A stretch of 64,000 bases of DNA from Urinicoccus massiliensis (GCF_900120405.1 NZ_LT635492.1:267478-331477); one strand, 5' to 3'; shown: positions 26,516 to 36,663, counted from the stretch's first letter. Program-made: numbers and translations. Notes: generated from the sequence alone by a model not told the origin.

Positions 26516-26935
26516 CTACAGAATCTTCACCATTTGAATTGGACTATGGCTTAATTGTGATTTGCGGTCCAGTCTTGAAATGTATAGGTAGCTTGCTAGT
26601 AAAGTAACTAGACCTATAAAAAAGCCAAAAAGCTCGTATGATGGTACATTTAAGGCTTTGAAGACATAGGTTCCTATCAGAGATCCTACCAGCAATCCAA
26701 GTAAAGGAAGTCCATACACTAAAAATATATAGGATAAGACACGCTTGGCGTCTGCTTCCAATTGAACATAATCCCCTACCTTGGCATTTAAATTATTAAT
26801 GATTTGAATATGTTCTACCTTTTCTTCACAACTAGCATGACATGATTCACAGCTGGCTCCACAAGCTCCAACACGTCTTACTTCTAAATCAGCTAAACCA
26901 TCTTGAACAGCTGTAACATAACCAACTTGTTCCAT
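26516..26935 (-). CDS. rseC: RseC/MucC family (SoxR-reducing system) membrane protein
   Basis: 139 residues. The N-terminal soluble domain has a four-cysteine motif C25-x3-C29-x2-C32-x3-C36, then two transmembrane helices (about 66-87 and 98-118) and a basic C-terminus. The family is linked to Rnf and SoxR reduction in Proteobacteria and is common as a single gene in Clostridia, where its job is not established. Starts directly after the aspS stop codon. Confidence 0.87.
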   Translation of the reverse strand: MEQVGYVTAVQDGLADLEVRRVGACGASCESCHASCEEKVEHIQIINNLNAKVGDYVQLEADAKRVLSYIFLVYGLPLLGLLVGSLIGTYVFKALNVPSYELFGFFIGLVTLLASYLYISRLDRKSQLSHSPIQMVKIL

Positions 26936-28705
26936 TTATTTCACCTCAATATTTAATTCATCTAGTTGTTTGTCAGAAACTTCAACAGGAGCTCCTGTCA
27001 TGAGGCAAGTGGCAGATTGAGTTTTCGGAAAGGCAATGACGTCGCGGATATTGTCAGCACCAGTAAAAATCATGGTAAGACGGTCTAGTCCATAGGCAAT
27101 GCCTCCGTGAGGAGGGGCTCCATATTTAAAGGCATCTAAAAGAAAACCAAATTTTTCTTCTGCATCTTCCTTGCTAAATCCGAGAGCCTTAAACATTTTT
27201 TCTTGAAGGTCACTGTTGTTAATCCGAATACTTCCTCCCCCGACTTCATCTCCGTTAATAACCAAGTCATAGGCCTTGGCTCGGACTTCTGATGGATCTT
27301 CTTCCAATTTTGGAATATCTTCTTCAAGTGGATGGGTAAAGGGGTGGTGCATGGCTACATAGCGATTTTCTTCTTGGCTGTATTCAAATTGAGGAAAGTC
27401 AGTAATCCATAAAATTTCATCATGATTTTCATCAATTAAGTTAAATTCTCTAGCAAGGTGGAGGCGTAAAGCACCTAAAGCAGCCAATACAGTAGAGTCT
27501 TCATCGGCAACAATTAAAATGATGTCCCCTACTTCTGCTTCTAGACTTTCAATAATGGCGTCTAATTCTTTGTCTAAAAATTTTGCAATGGGAGATTGAA
27601 TTCCATCCTTATTGATTTTAATCCAGGCAAGGCCCTTGGCCCCATAAGTTTTGACAAAGTCTTCCAACTTATCAATCTTCTTACGACTTAGGTCCTTACC
27701 CAAACCCTTGGCTAAAAGGCAGCGAACAGACTTCCCGTCTTTTGTTGCTTCCGAAAACACCTTAAAGGATGAATCTTTTACAAGCTGGGATATATTTTGA
27801 ATTTCCATAGCAAATCTTAAATCAGGCTTATCGGATCCAAAACGGTCCATAGCTTCATTATAAGGTAGCTTTTTAAAGGGACGAGACAGTTCAACTCCCT
27901 TTATTTCCCGATAGAGCATTTGGATAAATTCTTCGTTTAAGTCCATAATCTCTTCTCGGCTCATAAAGCTCATTTCCATATCGATTTGGGTGAATTCAGG
28001 TTGTCGGTTGGCTCTTAAATCTTCATCTCGGAAGCACTTGGTAATTTGAATATAACGGTCAAATCCCCCAACCATTAAAAGCTGTTTCATAAGTTGAGGA
28101 GACTGGGGCAAGGCATAAAACTTGCCCTTATTTATACGGCTTGGAACCAAGTAATCCCGAGCCCCTTCTGGAGTAGGCTTGGTTAGCATAGGAGTTTCAA
28201 TTTCAACAAAATTGTGGTCGATAAAGAAATTACGAGTAAGCTGACTAATTTTGGATCTTAAACGCAAATTTCTTTGCATTTCAGGCTTTCTAAGGTCCAA
28301 GGTACGATACTTCAAACGCATGGTTTCATCGACATTATCTCCATCTTTAACATAAATGGGTGGAACCTCAGATGTATTTAAAATTTTAAGTTCATCTACA
28401 AGAACTTCAATATTTCCTGTAGGAATATTAGGATTTTTATTTGAACGTTCTCTAGGCTTACCCTTTACAGCAATAACAAATTCAGACCGCAAACCTTGGG
28501 CCGTTTCATAAAGGGCGGAATCTGTATCATTATTAAAGACAAGTTGAACGATTCCAGAAAAATCTCTCAAGTCAACAAAGATTAGGGAACCCAAGTCCCT
28601 TTCTTTTTGGACCCACCCCATTAAACAAACACTTTCACCTATATTTTTTTCGCGCAAGACACCACAATAGTGACTTCTTGACCAATTACCTAAATGATCT
28701 AACAT
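26936..28705 (-). CDS. aspS: Aspartyl-tRNA synthetase
   Basis: 589 residues, bacterial type. N-terminal OB-fold anticodon domain (HYCGVLREKNIGESVCLMGW), class II motif 2 FRDEDLRANRQPEFTQID, the bacterial GAD insertion (about 300-410) and motif 3 GIAYGLDRL. Charges tRNA-Asp; whether it also misacylates tRNA-Asn was not judged. AGGAGGT precedes the ATG and a near-consensus promoter lies upstream. In many Clostridia hisS precedes aspS; here it does not. Confidence 0.97.
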   Translation of the reverse strand: MLDHLGNWSRSHYCGVLREKNIGESVCLMGWVQKERDLGSLIFVDLRDFSGIVQLVFNNDTDSALYETAQGLRSEFVIAVKGKPRERSNKNPNIPTGNIEVLVDELKILNTSEVPPIYVKDGDNVDETMRLKYRTLDLRKPEMQRNLRLRSKISQLTRNFFIDHNFVEIETPMLTKPTPEGARDYLVPSRINKGKFYALPQSPQLMKQLLMVGGFDRYIQITKCFRDEDLRANRQPEFTQIDMEMSFMSREEIMDLNEEFIQMLYREIKGVELSRPFKKLPYNEAMDRFGSDKPDLRFAMEIQNISQLVKDSSFKVFSEATKDGKSVRCLLAKGLGKDLSRKKIDKLEDFVKTYGAKGLAWIKINKDGIQSPIAKFLDKELDAIIESLEAEVGDIILIVADEDSTVLAALGALRLHLAREFNLIDENHDEILWITDFPQFEYSQEENRYVAMHHPFTHPLEEDIPKLEEDPSEVRAKAYDLVINGDEVGGGSIRINNSDLQEKMFKALGFSKEDAEEKFGFLLDAFKYGAPPHGGIAYGLDRLTMIFTGADNIRDVIAFPKTQSATCLMTGAPVEVSDKQLDELNIEVK

Positions 28706-28732
28706 ATTTACCTCCTAGTTCTGTCTAAGTCT

Positions 28733-28761
28733 ATTATAATCTTCTATAAAAGCCATTTCAA
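28733..28761 (-). promoter_or_regulatory. Promoter of aspS operon
   Basis: Minus strand TTGAAA (28756-28761), 17 bases, TATAAT (28733-28738). The -35 begins two bases after the stop of the MurE-like gene, so aspS has its own promoter although no terminator separates it from the upstream operon. Confidence 0.85.
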
Positions 28762-28762
28762 G

Positions 28763-30289
28763 CTAACAGGACCGGTCTTGGACTCTTTGAGTCAGTTCTT
28801 CCTGGTTTAAACGCGGATTTTGATTTTTCGTCAATAGAAAACCAGCGTGGTCCATTCCTTGGCAACCAGCTAGAAGGAGTAGGTCCCCATCTTCAACAAA
28901 TTCAAGTCCTCGGTTTAAGGCATCCTCTAAATGGTCCATTAATTCTACCTGGATTTTTTCTTCCTCCATAACTTTTAAAAAGACCTGGCGTTCTTCATCA
29001 TGGACCCAATCTTTTTGAGACACACAATCTTGACTTAGGCTGGCAATAAATTTTTTTAATTTTGCCTTCTTTAAAAATTTACTCATGGTTTGGGAAACTT
29101 CTTCATTTAAATGGACTCCTCGATTTCCCCGAATGGCATAAACCATCACTAGAGACTTATAGTCCATTTTCATTAGAGTTTCCATGGTAATTTCAATATT
29201 TCGACTGTTTGCAAAGTGGTCATCAATAATTTTAAAGGGGCTTGTTTGAATCATTTCAAAGCGTCTTTCCACTCCAGTAAAATCTTCAATTCCCTTTTTA
29301 ATGATGTCTTTTTCAATGCCCAATAAAAGAGCCAGACTAATGGCTACAAGGCTATTCATGACAGATGAGTAACCTGATGATGAAAGCTGGATATCCATTT
29401 CAAATGGCTCAAGAGTCTTATTCTTTAGCTTGATTTCTTTATTTAGGACATAGGTGTAGGATCCAAACCCTGTCGATAGGTCTAAATTTTTGAGGTAAAT
29501 ATCCGCCTTATCTTGGTAGGAAAGATGGAGCACCTTCCCTTGTGTTTCTTCTTCCAACTTAGCAATGAGGGGTTCATCTTGGTTTAGGAGGACAAAAGAA
29601 TCCTCTTTTGCTTGGGTAATCAGTTTTTTCTTTTGCTTGTAGTAATTTTCAAAAGACCCATGCTGGTCAATATGCTCTCTTGAAAGATTATGAAAGCTAA
29701 CCAGGTCAAAATCACAGTCAACAACTCGATCAAGCTCTTGGGCTGAAGAAGAAACTTCCATAATGCAAGCATCAATCCCCTCTTGATCCATATGGTAAAA
29801 GTGCTCTTGCAGGTCATAGGATTGGGGGGTCGTTAGGATGCTGGCTTTTTCATAGCCTGGATACTTAACTTTTACAGTACCAATTAGGCCCGTTTTCATT
29901 CCCTTTTCTTCCAAGATATGATTCAACATAAAGGATGTTGATGTTTTTCCGTTGGTTGCTGTAATCCCCACAAGGGGAAATTTCTTTGAAGGAGAAAGAA
30001 AGAACTTGGAGGACAACATGGCCAGAGCCCTCCTAGGATTCTCCACTTTAATTTGGGGAATATTATCTTCTGTAAATTTTGAACAGACAACGACACTAGC
30101 TCCATTTTTTATCGCATCCGGAATATACTTGTGGCCATCTACCAGCTCTCCCGGTATGGCTACAAATAAATTTCCCGGTTGAACCATTTGGGAGTGATAG
30201 TGGATGCCAGTAATTTCTGTCGGAAGAACTCCCCTGGAATCTAAAACATCAATAGCTCCCAGTAATTCCTTTAAATTTTTATTTACCAT
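28763..30289 (-). CDS. Atypical Mur ligase (MurE-like)
   Basis: 508 residues with the three-domain MurE plan: UDP-binding N-terminus (LFVAIPGELVDGHKYI), ATP loop TATNGKTSTSF, and central EVSSSAQELDRV and HNLSREHIDQHGSFENYY. The C-terminal half departs from MurE. The usual DYAHTP is replaced by DDHFANSRNIE, the DNPR/DDPN amino-acid specificity motif is missing, and GKGHE is replaced by AGCQGMDHAG. ATP-dependent ligation to a UDP-MurNAc-like acceptor is likely, but the added residue cannot be inferred. Last gene of the ruvC-to-hemZ run; starts 7 bases inside hemZ. Confidence 0.8.
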   Translation of the reverse strand: MVNKNLKELLGAIDVLDSRGVLPTEITGIHYHSQMVQPGNLFVAIPGELVDGHKYIPDAIKNGASVVVCSKFTEDNIPQIKVENPRRALAMLSSKFFLSPSKKFPLVGITATNGKTSTSFMLNHILEEKGMKTGLIGTVKVKYPGYEKASILTTPQSYDLQEHFYHMDQEGIDACIMEVSSSAQELDRVVDCDFDLVSFHNLSREHIDQHGSFENYYKQKKKLITQAKEDSFVLLNQDEPLIAKLEEETQGKVLHLSYQDKADIYLKNLDLSTGFGSYTYVLNKEIKLKNKTLEPFEMDIQLSSSGYSSVMNSLVAISLALLLGIEKDIIKKGIEDFTGVERRFEMIQTSPFKIIDDHFANSRNIEITMETLMKMDYKSLVMVYAIRGNRGVHLNEEVSQTMSKFLKKAKLKKFIASLSQDCVSQKDWVHDEERQVFLKVMEEEKIQVELMDHLEDALNRGLEFVEDGDLLLLAGCQGMDHAGFLLTKNQNPRLNQEELTQRVQDRSC

Positions 30290-31662
30290 TTAAAATCCTC
30301 CATATAGGCTTGCTTTAATGAGTTTTTATCTTGCCAATGCTCTTGGTAGTCTCTAAGGTTTTTATACTGCAATACTTTTTCCAGTCTATTTGACTCCGGA
30401 TAATAAAATTTTGAACTACTGCTCATTCCAAAACCCAATATACTTTGTTGTTCATCCATCATAAGCATATTATAAATAGATTCTCTACCCTCTTTACTGT
30501 ACCCTGCATTAAACCCATTTCCCAAGGTTCTTTTTTGGCGGTACATATAATAGGGCTTATAGCCCTTATTCCCCAAGCTTTGATAAACATGGTTAATTAG
30601 CTTGGAAATTATTTCTGAATTTGTATAATATTCTTGCTCTTGAAAGAGGCGAGATCCATTTTTTAAAGATAGGGTATGGACTGTAATATTATCAGTATCC
30701 AAGGCCATAACACGATTTAAAGAATCCATCATCTCCAAGGAATTTTCACCTGGTAGACCTAAAATTAAATCGACATTAATGGAAAAATCTAATTGTTTTG
30801 CTTCATAAAAGGCCTTTAAAAATTCCTCCACACTATGCCTTCGATTTAGGCGAGATAGGGTTTTATCCTGCATAGTTTGAGGGTTGATACTTATCCGGGT
30901 GACCCCATACTCTTTCAGGCAAGAAAAAATTGGCCCTGTTAGGGTGTCTGGACGTCCCGCTTCAACAGTAAATTCCATTCCTTGGCCAAATACTTGCCTG
31001 CTAGTCTTTAGTATTCTTTCTAACTGGCTTTCTCCTATGGAAGTTGGCGTTCCTCCACCTATGTAGATGCTGGTGGGGGGTTTTTTTAAATGCCTATAAC
31101 TTTTTATTTCACTTAGAAGAGTATCCACATAGGCCTGTAGCTTGTCCTTATTTGAACTTTTGATAATGGGATAGGAGCAATAGTCGCATCGGCTAGGACA
31201 AAAAGGAATATGGATATAGACAGAATACCCCTTGGGATCAATGGAATCAAAATAGGACTTTTCCTTTAAAGCGACGGAAATTAAAAAGCGAGCCATTAAG
31301 TCTTCTATGCAATAATAGTCTTTTAGATAATTTAAAAGTTGATCAGGAGAGAATCTGTCCAATAAGCCTATAATGAGCTTAATGGGCCGTACTCCTGTTA
31401 AGATTCCAAATTTTGAACTTACTCTTTCTTGTATTTGCAAGGAATTTAAGATATAGCTTTTAATCCTCCGTCTTCTTTCTTGAAAATCTATGCCTTCCGG
31501 TAGATGGCATACCTGATTTAAACCCTGGCTTAAAAAAGTTATTTTCCCAGAGCTATTGATGACTTCTATATCTTTTCCGCTGACAAATTGAGGATAAAGC
31601 ATACGGATTAATTCAAAATAATCATGGGCTTCGGCCTCACTAAAATTCTTAAATCTTATCAT
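30283..31662 (-). CDS. hemZ: Coproporphyrinogen III oxidase-like radical SAM protein HemZ
   Basis: 459 residues. Distinct N-terminal domain with FGILTGVRPIK, then a radical-SAM domain with C155-x3-C159-x2-C162 (CPSRCDYC), YIGGGTPT and SINPQTMQDKTL. HemZ-type proteins are HemN relatives found in Bacillus and Clostridia; some act on coproporphyrinogen or haem, others have unknown substrates. No other haem genes are in the window. Two bases from the MBL gene. Confidence 0.88.
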   Translation of the reverse strand: MIRFKNFSEAEAHDYFELIRMLYPQFVSGKDIEVINSSGKITFLSQGLNQVCHLPEGIDFQERRRRIKSYILNSLQIQERVSSKFGILTGVRPIKLIIGLLDRFSPDQLLNYLKDYYCIEDLMARFLISVALKEKSYFDSIDPKGYSVYIHIPFCPSRCDYCSYPIIKSSNKDKLQAYVDTLLSEIKSYRHLKKPPTSIYIGGGTPTSIGESQLERILKTSRQVFGQGMEFTVEAGRPDTLTGPIFSCLKEYGVTRISINPQTMQDKTLSRLNRRHSVEEFLKAFYEAKQLDFSINVDLILGLPGENSLEMMDSLNRVMALDTDNITVHTLSLKNGSRLFQEQEYYTNSEIISKLINHVYQSLGNKGYKPYYMYRQKRTLGNGFNAGYSKEGRESIYNMLMMDEQQSILGFGMSSSSKFYYPESNRLEKVLQYKNLRDYQEHWQDKNSLKQAYMEDFKW

Positions 31663-31663
31663 C

Positions 31664-32281
31664 TTAGGCCAAAAATGGGTTCATCATTTTTTCTTGGGAA
31701 ACAAGACTTCTAGGACCATGACCAGGCAAAATGATGGTGTCCGCTGGATAACTAATCAATTTGTGGCAGGAGGCGATAATTTCTGGATAGTTGCCACCTG
31801 GGAAATCCGTCCGTCCAATAGACCCATAAAACAAGGTGTCTCCCGTGAATAAATAGGGTTTGATATAAATACTCATGCCTCCCGGTGTATGTCCAGGACA
31901 ATGGATAAAGCGAATTGTCTCTTGACCAAAAGTTATTTCCTGGCCATCTTCCACTGGAACAAGCTGGGAGGATTTTTCTGGTATATTGGTATTCATTAAA
32001 GAGCTTAGGCTCATTCTTTGGTCATAAAGGGTAGTTAGTTCATTTTGATGGAGATAGACCGGTACCGGATAGGCCTCCATCAGCTCAGCTAAGGCACCAA
32101 TATGATCTCCATGGGCATGGGTAAGGACCATAAATTTCAAATCTAAATTATGGGAATCTAGGCTTTCTTTTATCTTGTCCGCATTGGTTGCAGGATCAAT
32201 AATAAAGGCCCCCTTATCTTCATTGTAAACAATATAGCAGTTGGTTTCATATAGCCCTAGGACCAGAGTTTCAATCTTCAA
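31664..32281 (-). CDS. Metallo-beta-lactamase fold hydrolase (glyoxalase II-like)
   Basis: 205 residues. Metal-binding H55-x-H57-x-D59-H60 (THAHGDH), His in HCPGHTPGG, Asp in TGDTLF and the final His in LPGHGP. Family members hydrolyse thioesters such as S-lactoylglutathione; this short clostridial group lacks the C-terminal glyoxalase II domain and its substrate is unknown. Lies between dtd and hemZ, a conserved clostridial order. Confidence 0.92.
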   Translation of the reverse strand: MKIETLVLGLYETNCYIVYNEDKGAFIIDPATNADKIKESLDSHNLDLKFMVLTHAHGDHIGALAELMEAYPVPVYLHQNELTTLYDQRMSLSSLMNTNIPEKSSQLVPVEDGQEITFGQETIRFIHCPGHTPGGMSIYIKPYLFTGDTLFYGSIGRTDFPGGNYPEIIASCHKLISYPADTIILPGHGPRSLVSQEKMMNPFLA

Positions 32282-32292
32282 AGTGCCGCCTC

Positions 32293-32730
32293 CTAACTTT
32301 CCATTAAAATAGTGACAGGACCATCATTAATGAGAGATACAGCCATATCCGCACCAAATTCTCCTGTTTGTACAGGAATATTCATTTCCTTGACTTTAGT
32401 GATAAATTTTTGATAGAGGGGTTCAGCTACATCTCCCTTAGCAGCCAATTGATAACTGGGTCGATTTCCTTTTTTTGTCTCTGCGTATAGGGTAAATTGG
32501 CTAACCACTAAAAGCTCTTTCTCTTGGTCAATTAAGGATTCATTCATGACTCCATTAGAATCATCAAAAATTCGACAATTCACAATCTTTTTTACTAGAT
32601 AATCGATATCTTTCTCACTGTCATCTGTTTTGATGCCCAGAAAAATCAATAGGCCACTTTTTATAGATGAAATTTTTTCTCCAGCTACAGAAACTTCTGC
32701 AGATTTTACTCGTTGAATTAATGCACGCAT
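32293..32730 (-). CDS. dtd: D-aminoacyl-tRNA deacylase
   Basis: 145 residues, full length. SQFTLYA and the C-terminal NDGPVTI, with the Gly-cisPro active-site element class, are present. Recycles mischarged D-aminoacyl- and glycyl-tRNA-Ala. Four bases downstream of rel, as in many Firmicutes. Confidence 0.96.
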   Translation of the reverse strand: MRALIQRVKSAEVSVAGEKISSIKSGLLIFLGIKTDDSEKDIDYLVKKIVNCRIFDDSNGVMNESLIDQEKELLVVSQFTLYAETKKGNRPSYQLAAKGDVAEPLYQKFITKVKEMNIPVQTGEFGADMAVSLINDGPVTILMES

Positions 32731-32733
32731 TTT

Positions 32734-34890
32734 TTAACTCCCTACTCGATAGGCATTGTAAATCGACTTTAGCTTTTTAAGCCGTTTAATTAGTAAGTCC
32801 AATTCGTCGATATTGTGTAACTCTACTTTAACATTGATGAATAAAATATGGTCCTTGGTATTTTTTGCAGTAAGACTGACAAGATTAAGCCTGGAATCAT
32901 TGATTCGATTGGCTACATCTCCAATAACCGTCGATTTATCCATGGCTTGGATTTCTATTTGAGCTGTATACTGGCCATTTTCTCCAGTATCCCACTTAAC
33001 TTCTAAATATCTGGACTTGTCATCGTTTTGAGCAATATTTAGACAGTCCATCCGGTGGATGCTAACACCTCGCCCCATGGTAACATAGCCGATAATATCA
33101 TCCCCTGGAACGGGATTGCAACATTTGGCAAAGCGAATTTTAGCATTGTCCAGCCCCTTAACAATAACACCGGAGTTGTTTTTCGGTTTTTTATTTAGGG
33201 TTTTACCTTCACTTAAGTTTAAGCTAGAGAGGTCAATGGGCTCCTTGTGCTCTTTATGGTAGAGGTCTACCAGTTTAGCCATAACTTGGTTGATTGTAAC
33301 AGATCCATAGCCTACAGCAGCATACATATCCTCTAAATTGGGAATTTTTAGCTTATCTAAGGTTTCATTTAACCAGTCATCTCGCAAGATATCTCCAACC
33401 CTATAGCCTAATTTTTTGGCTTCTCTTTCAAGGCTTTCTCGACCGCGCTCGATATTTTTATCTCGGTCTTTCACTTTGAAGTATTGCCTAATTTTTGACT
33501 TTGCTTGGGAAGACTTTACAATATTGAGCCAATCCAAGGATGGCTCTGCATTAGACCCGGTAATAATTTCTACAATATCTCCATTCTTTAAATGATGATG
33601 TAGAGGGACGATTCGCCCATTTATTTTTGCTCCCATACAGGTGTTTCCTACACCGGTATGGACCCTGTAAGCAAAGTCAATGGGTGTGGATCCTTCAGGA
33701 AGATTAATGACATCTCCATTAGGAGTAAAGACATAAACTTCATCTGCTAAGAAGTCAATCTTTAGGGTTTCCATAAAATCATTGGGGTCATTTACATCTT
33801 TTTGCCATTCCAAGAGTTGTCTTAACCAGGTTAGGTTTTCATCAAAACTTGTGGCCTTGTTGACGCCTTCCTTGTACTTCCAGTGGGCGGCAATCCCGTA
33901 TTCAGCAGTCCTATGCATGTCATAGGTTCGAATTTGTACTTCAAAGGTCTCCCCTTGGTCGTCCATAACTGTTGTATGGAGGGATTGGTACTTGTTGGGC
34001 TTAGGCATGGCAATATAGTCTTTAAAGCGTCCAGGAATCGGTTTAAAAAGAGTATGAACAACACCTAGGACTGCGTAGCAGTCATTGATGGATTCCACTA
34101 GAACACGGATGGCACTCAAGTCATAGATTTCATCAAAAGCCCTTCCCTTAAAGTGCATTTTTTTATAGATACTATAAAAGTTTTTGGGACGGCCATGAAT
34201 ATCTGCCTTAATATTGACATCGATTAGGGCGATTTGCAAGCGGTCAATCATGCGATTAATAAAGTCCATTCTCTCTGTTCGCCGTTTGTTGACCATATCT
34301 ACCAGCTTGTAGTAATTATCTGGATCCAAATAGCGTAGAGATAAATCTTCCAATTCCCATTTGATCCGGCTCATACCAAGTCGATCTGCTAAGGGTGCAT
34401 AAATTTCTATAGTTTCTAAGGCCTTTTCCTTCTTTTTGGCTTCATTCATATATTCCAATGTTCGTAAGTTGTGAAGTCGGTCCGCCAATTTCACAATAAT
34501 AACTCGAATATCTTTCGCCATGGCCAAGACCATCTTACGAATGTTTTCAGCTTGTTTTTCTTGCTTTGTTTGATAGGATAATTTTTTTAACTTAGTGACC
34601 CCATCAACTAGGTTGGCTACTTCTTCACCGAAAAGTTCCTTAACATCCTCATAGGTAACATCAGTATCCTCTACTACATCATGGAGCAAGCCTGCAACAA
34701 TTGTGGCAGGGTCCATGTTCATTTCAGCTAAAATTAAGGCCACATGGTAGGGATGAATAATGTAGTCTTCACCTGAATTTCTCTTTTGACCACGATGCTT
34801 TTCTTCGGCAAATTCAAACCCCTTGCGGATAAAAGCTTCATCAATATTTGGATTGTAGGATTTTATTTTTTCAAGTAAGGTCTCTAGCAT
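32734..34890 (-). CDS. relA: Bifunctional (p)ppGpp synthetase/hydrolase (Rel)
   Basis: 718 residues from ATG 34890 (AAGGGGTG upstream, one base after the recJ stop); the longer ORF start lies in recJ. Hydrolase HD domain with HDVVEDTDVT, synthetase domain with RPKNFYSIYKKM and YDLSAIRVLV, TGS domain (VYVFTPNGDVINLPEGSTPIDFAY), a Cys-containing CCNPVPGD helix and a C-terminal ACT domain. A single long Rel enzyme able to make and degrade the stringent alarmone. Confidence 0.96.
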   Translation of the reverse strand: MLETLLEKIKSYNPNIDEAFIRKGFEFAEEKHRGQKRNSGEDYIIHPYHVALILAEMNMDPATIVAGLLHDVVEDTDVTYEDVKELFGEEVANLVDGVTKLKKLSYQTKQEKQAENIRKMVLAMAKDIRVIIVKLADRLHNLRTLEYMNEAKKKEKALETIEIYAPLADRLGMSRIKWELEDLSLRYLDPDNYYKLVDMVNKRRTERMDFINRMIDRLQIALIDVNIKADIHGRPKNFYSIYKKMHFKGRAFDEIYDLSAIRVLVESINDCYAVLGVVHTLFKPIPGRFKDYIAMPKPNKYQSLHTTVMDDQGETFEVQIRTYDMHRTAEYGIAAHWKYKEGVNKATSFDENLTWLRQLLEWQKDVNDPNDFMETLKIDFLADEVYVFTPNGDVINLPEGSTPIDFAYRVHTGVGNTCMGAKINGRIVPLHHHLKNGDIVEIITGSNAEPSLDWLNIVKSSQAKSKIRQYFKVKDRDKNIERGRESLEREAKKLGYRVGDILRDDWLNETLDKLKIPNLEDMYAAVGYGSVTINQVMAKLVDLYHKEHKEPIDLSSLNLSEGKTLNKKPKNNSGVIVKGLDNAKIRFAKCCNPVPGDDIIGYVTMGRGVSIHRMDCLNIAQNDDKSRYLEVKWDTGENGQYTAQIEIQAMDKSTVIGDVANRINDSRLNLVSLTAKNTKDHILFINVKVELHNIDELDLLIKRLKKLKSIYNAYRVGS

Positions 34891-34891
34891 T

Positions 34892-36643
34892 TTACACCCC
34901 TTTAAATCGGTAGGATTCGACAACCAGCTGAATTGTTTTTTTCTGGTTAAATTCGTTGATACTTGGTTTATAGACCAGGTCAATTAAAATATTATTTTCT
35001 CTATTATAGTACAAATTTTCAACCTCTTGTGGAGGATAGGATTCATTGAGTCGATTAAAAAATTTTTTATAATCTTCAAATAGAATTGCTTCCTGATAAG
35101 AATTCTCCTTGTGGACAAAGAATTTGATAACATTTTTATTTTTACCCAATATCTTTAAATTTGAAATCTTTAAATTCAAGTCTCCAAAAGAAGGCTGTGG
35201 GTTGGCTACACCAAAGGGCTCTAGTTTTGTTAAAGAGTCAATAAGCTCCATAGAAATCATTTGAATGGGTACCTGGGCATCTAAATAAACTTTTTTTGTA
35301 AAGTCTTCCTGGGTTAAAGGGCACTTGTCTAAAATTTTTTTGTAAAAGACATCAAAATTCTCTGACTTTAAAGACAGGCCACAAGCCATAGCATGGCCTC
35401 CAAAACTTAAAAGGTCTTGGCGAAATTTTGAAAATTCCTCGGACATGTTATAGGTCTCAATGCTCCTACCAGATCCCTTCAAGCCCTGGTCTGTCTTGGT
35501 TAAAACAACAGTTGGATGGTTGGTACTTTCCTTAATACGGCCTGCGATAATTCCTGCAATACTTTCGTGGAGGTCTTCTTGAACCAGCATAAGAACCTTG
35601 GGAAGTTCAGGGTAGCTTTTCAACTTTTCTTCAATCTTTGCAAGGCCTTGGTTGGTTAATTCCTGCCGGTAGCTGTTCAGTTCTTTGAAGCTTTGGGCTA
35701 AGGACCTTGCCTGGTCCCAATCACTGGTTAAAAAAAGCTCTACAGCCTGGTTGGCATCTTCAAGGCGGCCCACAGAGTTAATACTGGGACCTAGAATGAA
35801 ACCTAAGTGGTAGGGTTCAATCTCCCTGCCTTTCAAGTTGCAGGCTTCAATTAGGGCTTTTAGACCCAGGTGACTTGTTCGGTTGATTTCTTCCAGTCCT
35901 TCTTTAACCAAAACCCTATTTTCATCAATTAAGGGCATGACGTCACAAACTGTAGCCAGGGCCACATAGGCTAAAAAGTCCTCCTTGAGATAACTTTCCA
36001 AACCGTGAATGGTATAAAGGGAATGCATGAGTTTATAGGCTACTGCTCCACCACAAAGACCTTGAAAGGGATATTTATCCTTTTCTTGTTTTGGGTTCAC
36101 CACAGCATTGGCTGTGGGAATTTTATCCCTATCCCCTTCTTTAACAAGATCGTGGTGGTCTGTAATAATAAGGTCAATATCTAGTTCATTTGCTTTTTCT
36201 ACAGCATCAAAGGCTGCAACCCCATTGTCACAAGTAATAATTAAGTCAACACCATCTTCATGGGCTTTTTGGACAATGGAGGCATTGATTCCATAGCCAT
36301 CACGAACACGGTGGGGAATAATATAGTCAACATTTCCCTTCAAGCGCTGCAAACCACGCATTAAAATAGTTGTGGACATGATTCCGTCTACATCATAGTC
36401 TCCAACAATCCGTATTTTTGAGTTTTTAGACAAGTGTTTGGAAAGGATGTTACCACTTTGAATAATATCCTTCATTAAAAAAGGTGAGTATAGGTCATCA
36501 AAGCCAGCATTTAAAAAATATTTTATTGCTTTAAGGCTGGAAATTTTTCGATTCAATAAAATACGATATTCCAGCTCTGTTAAGCCTAGACTTTGATAAT
36601 TTATTTCTTCTGTAGGTAAATTACTGCGAATATACCACTGCAT
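34892..36643 (-). CDS. recJ: Single-stranded-DNA 5'-3' exonuclease RecJ
   Basis: 583 residues, E. coli-like length; lacks the long C-terminal extension of some Bacillus RecJ proteins. DHH phosphoesterase motifs: GDYDVDGIMST (I), TCDNG (II), TDHHDL (III), and DHHA1 with SGRSIETYNMSEEF and FGGHAMACGLSL. Works in recombination and in mismatch and base-excision repair. Twenty bases after scfB. Confidence 0.95.
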   Translation of the reverse strand: MQWYIRSNLPTEEINYQSLGLTELEYRILLNRKISSLKAIKYFLNAGFDDLYSPFLMKDIIQSGNILSKHLSKNSKIRIVGDYDVDGIMSTTILMRGLQRLKGNVDYIIPHRVRDGYGINASIVQKAHEDGVDLIITCDNGVAAFDAVEKANELDIDLIITDHHDLVKEGDRDKIPTANAVVNPKQEKDKYPFQGLCGGAVAYKLMHSLYTIHGLESYLKEDFLAYVALATVCDVMPLIDENRVLVKEGLEEINRTSHLGLKALIEACNLKGREIEPYHLGFILGPSINSVGRLEDANQAVELFLTSDWDQARSLAQSFKELNSYRQELTNQGLAKIEEKLKSYPELPKVLMLVQEDLHESIAGIIAGRIKESTNHPTVVLTKTDQGLKGSGRSIETYNMSEEFSKFRQDLLSFGGHAMACGLSLKSENFDVFYKKILDKCPLTQEDFTKKVYLDAQVPIQMISMELIDSLTKLEPFGVANPQPSFGDLNLKISNLKILGKNKNVIKFFVHKENSYQEAILFEDYKKFFNRLNESYPPQEVENLYYNRENNILIDLVYKPSINEFNQKKTIQLVVESYRFKGV

Positions 36644-36663
36644 CTTCTCACCTGCCTTCAGAT

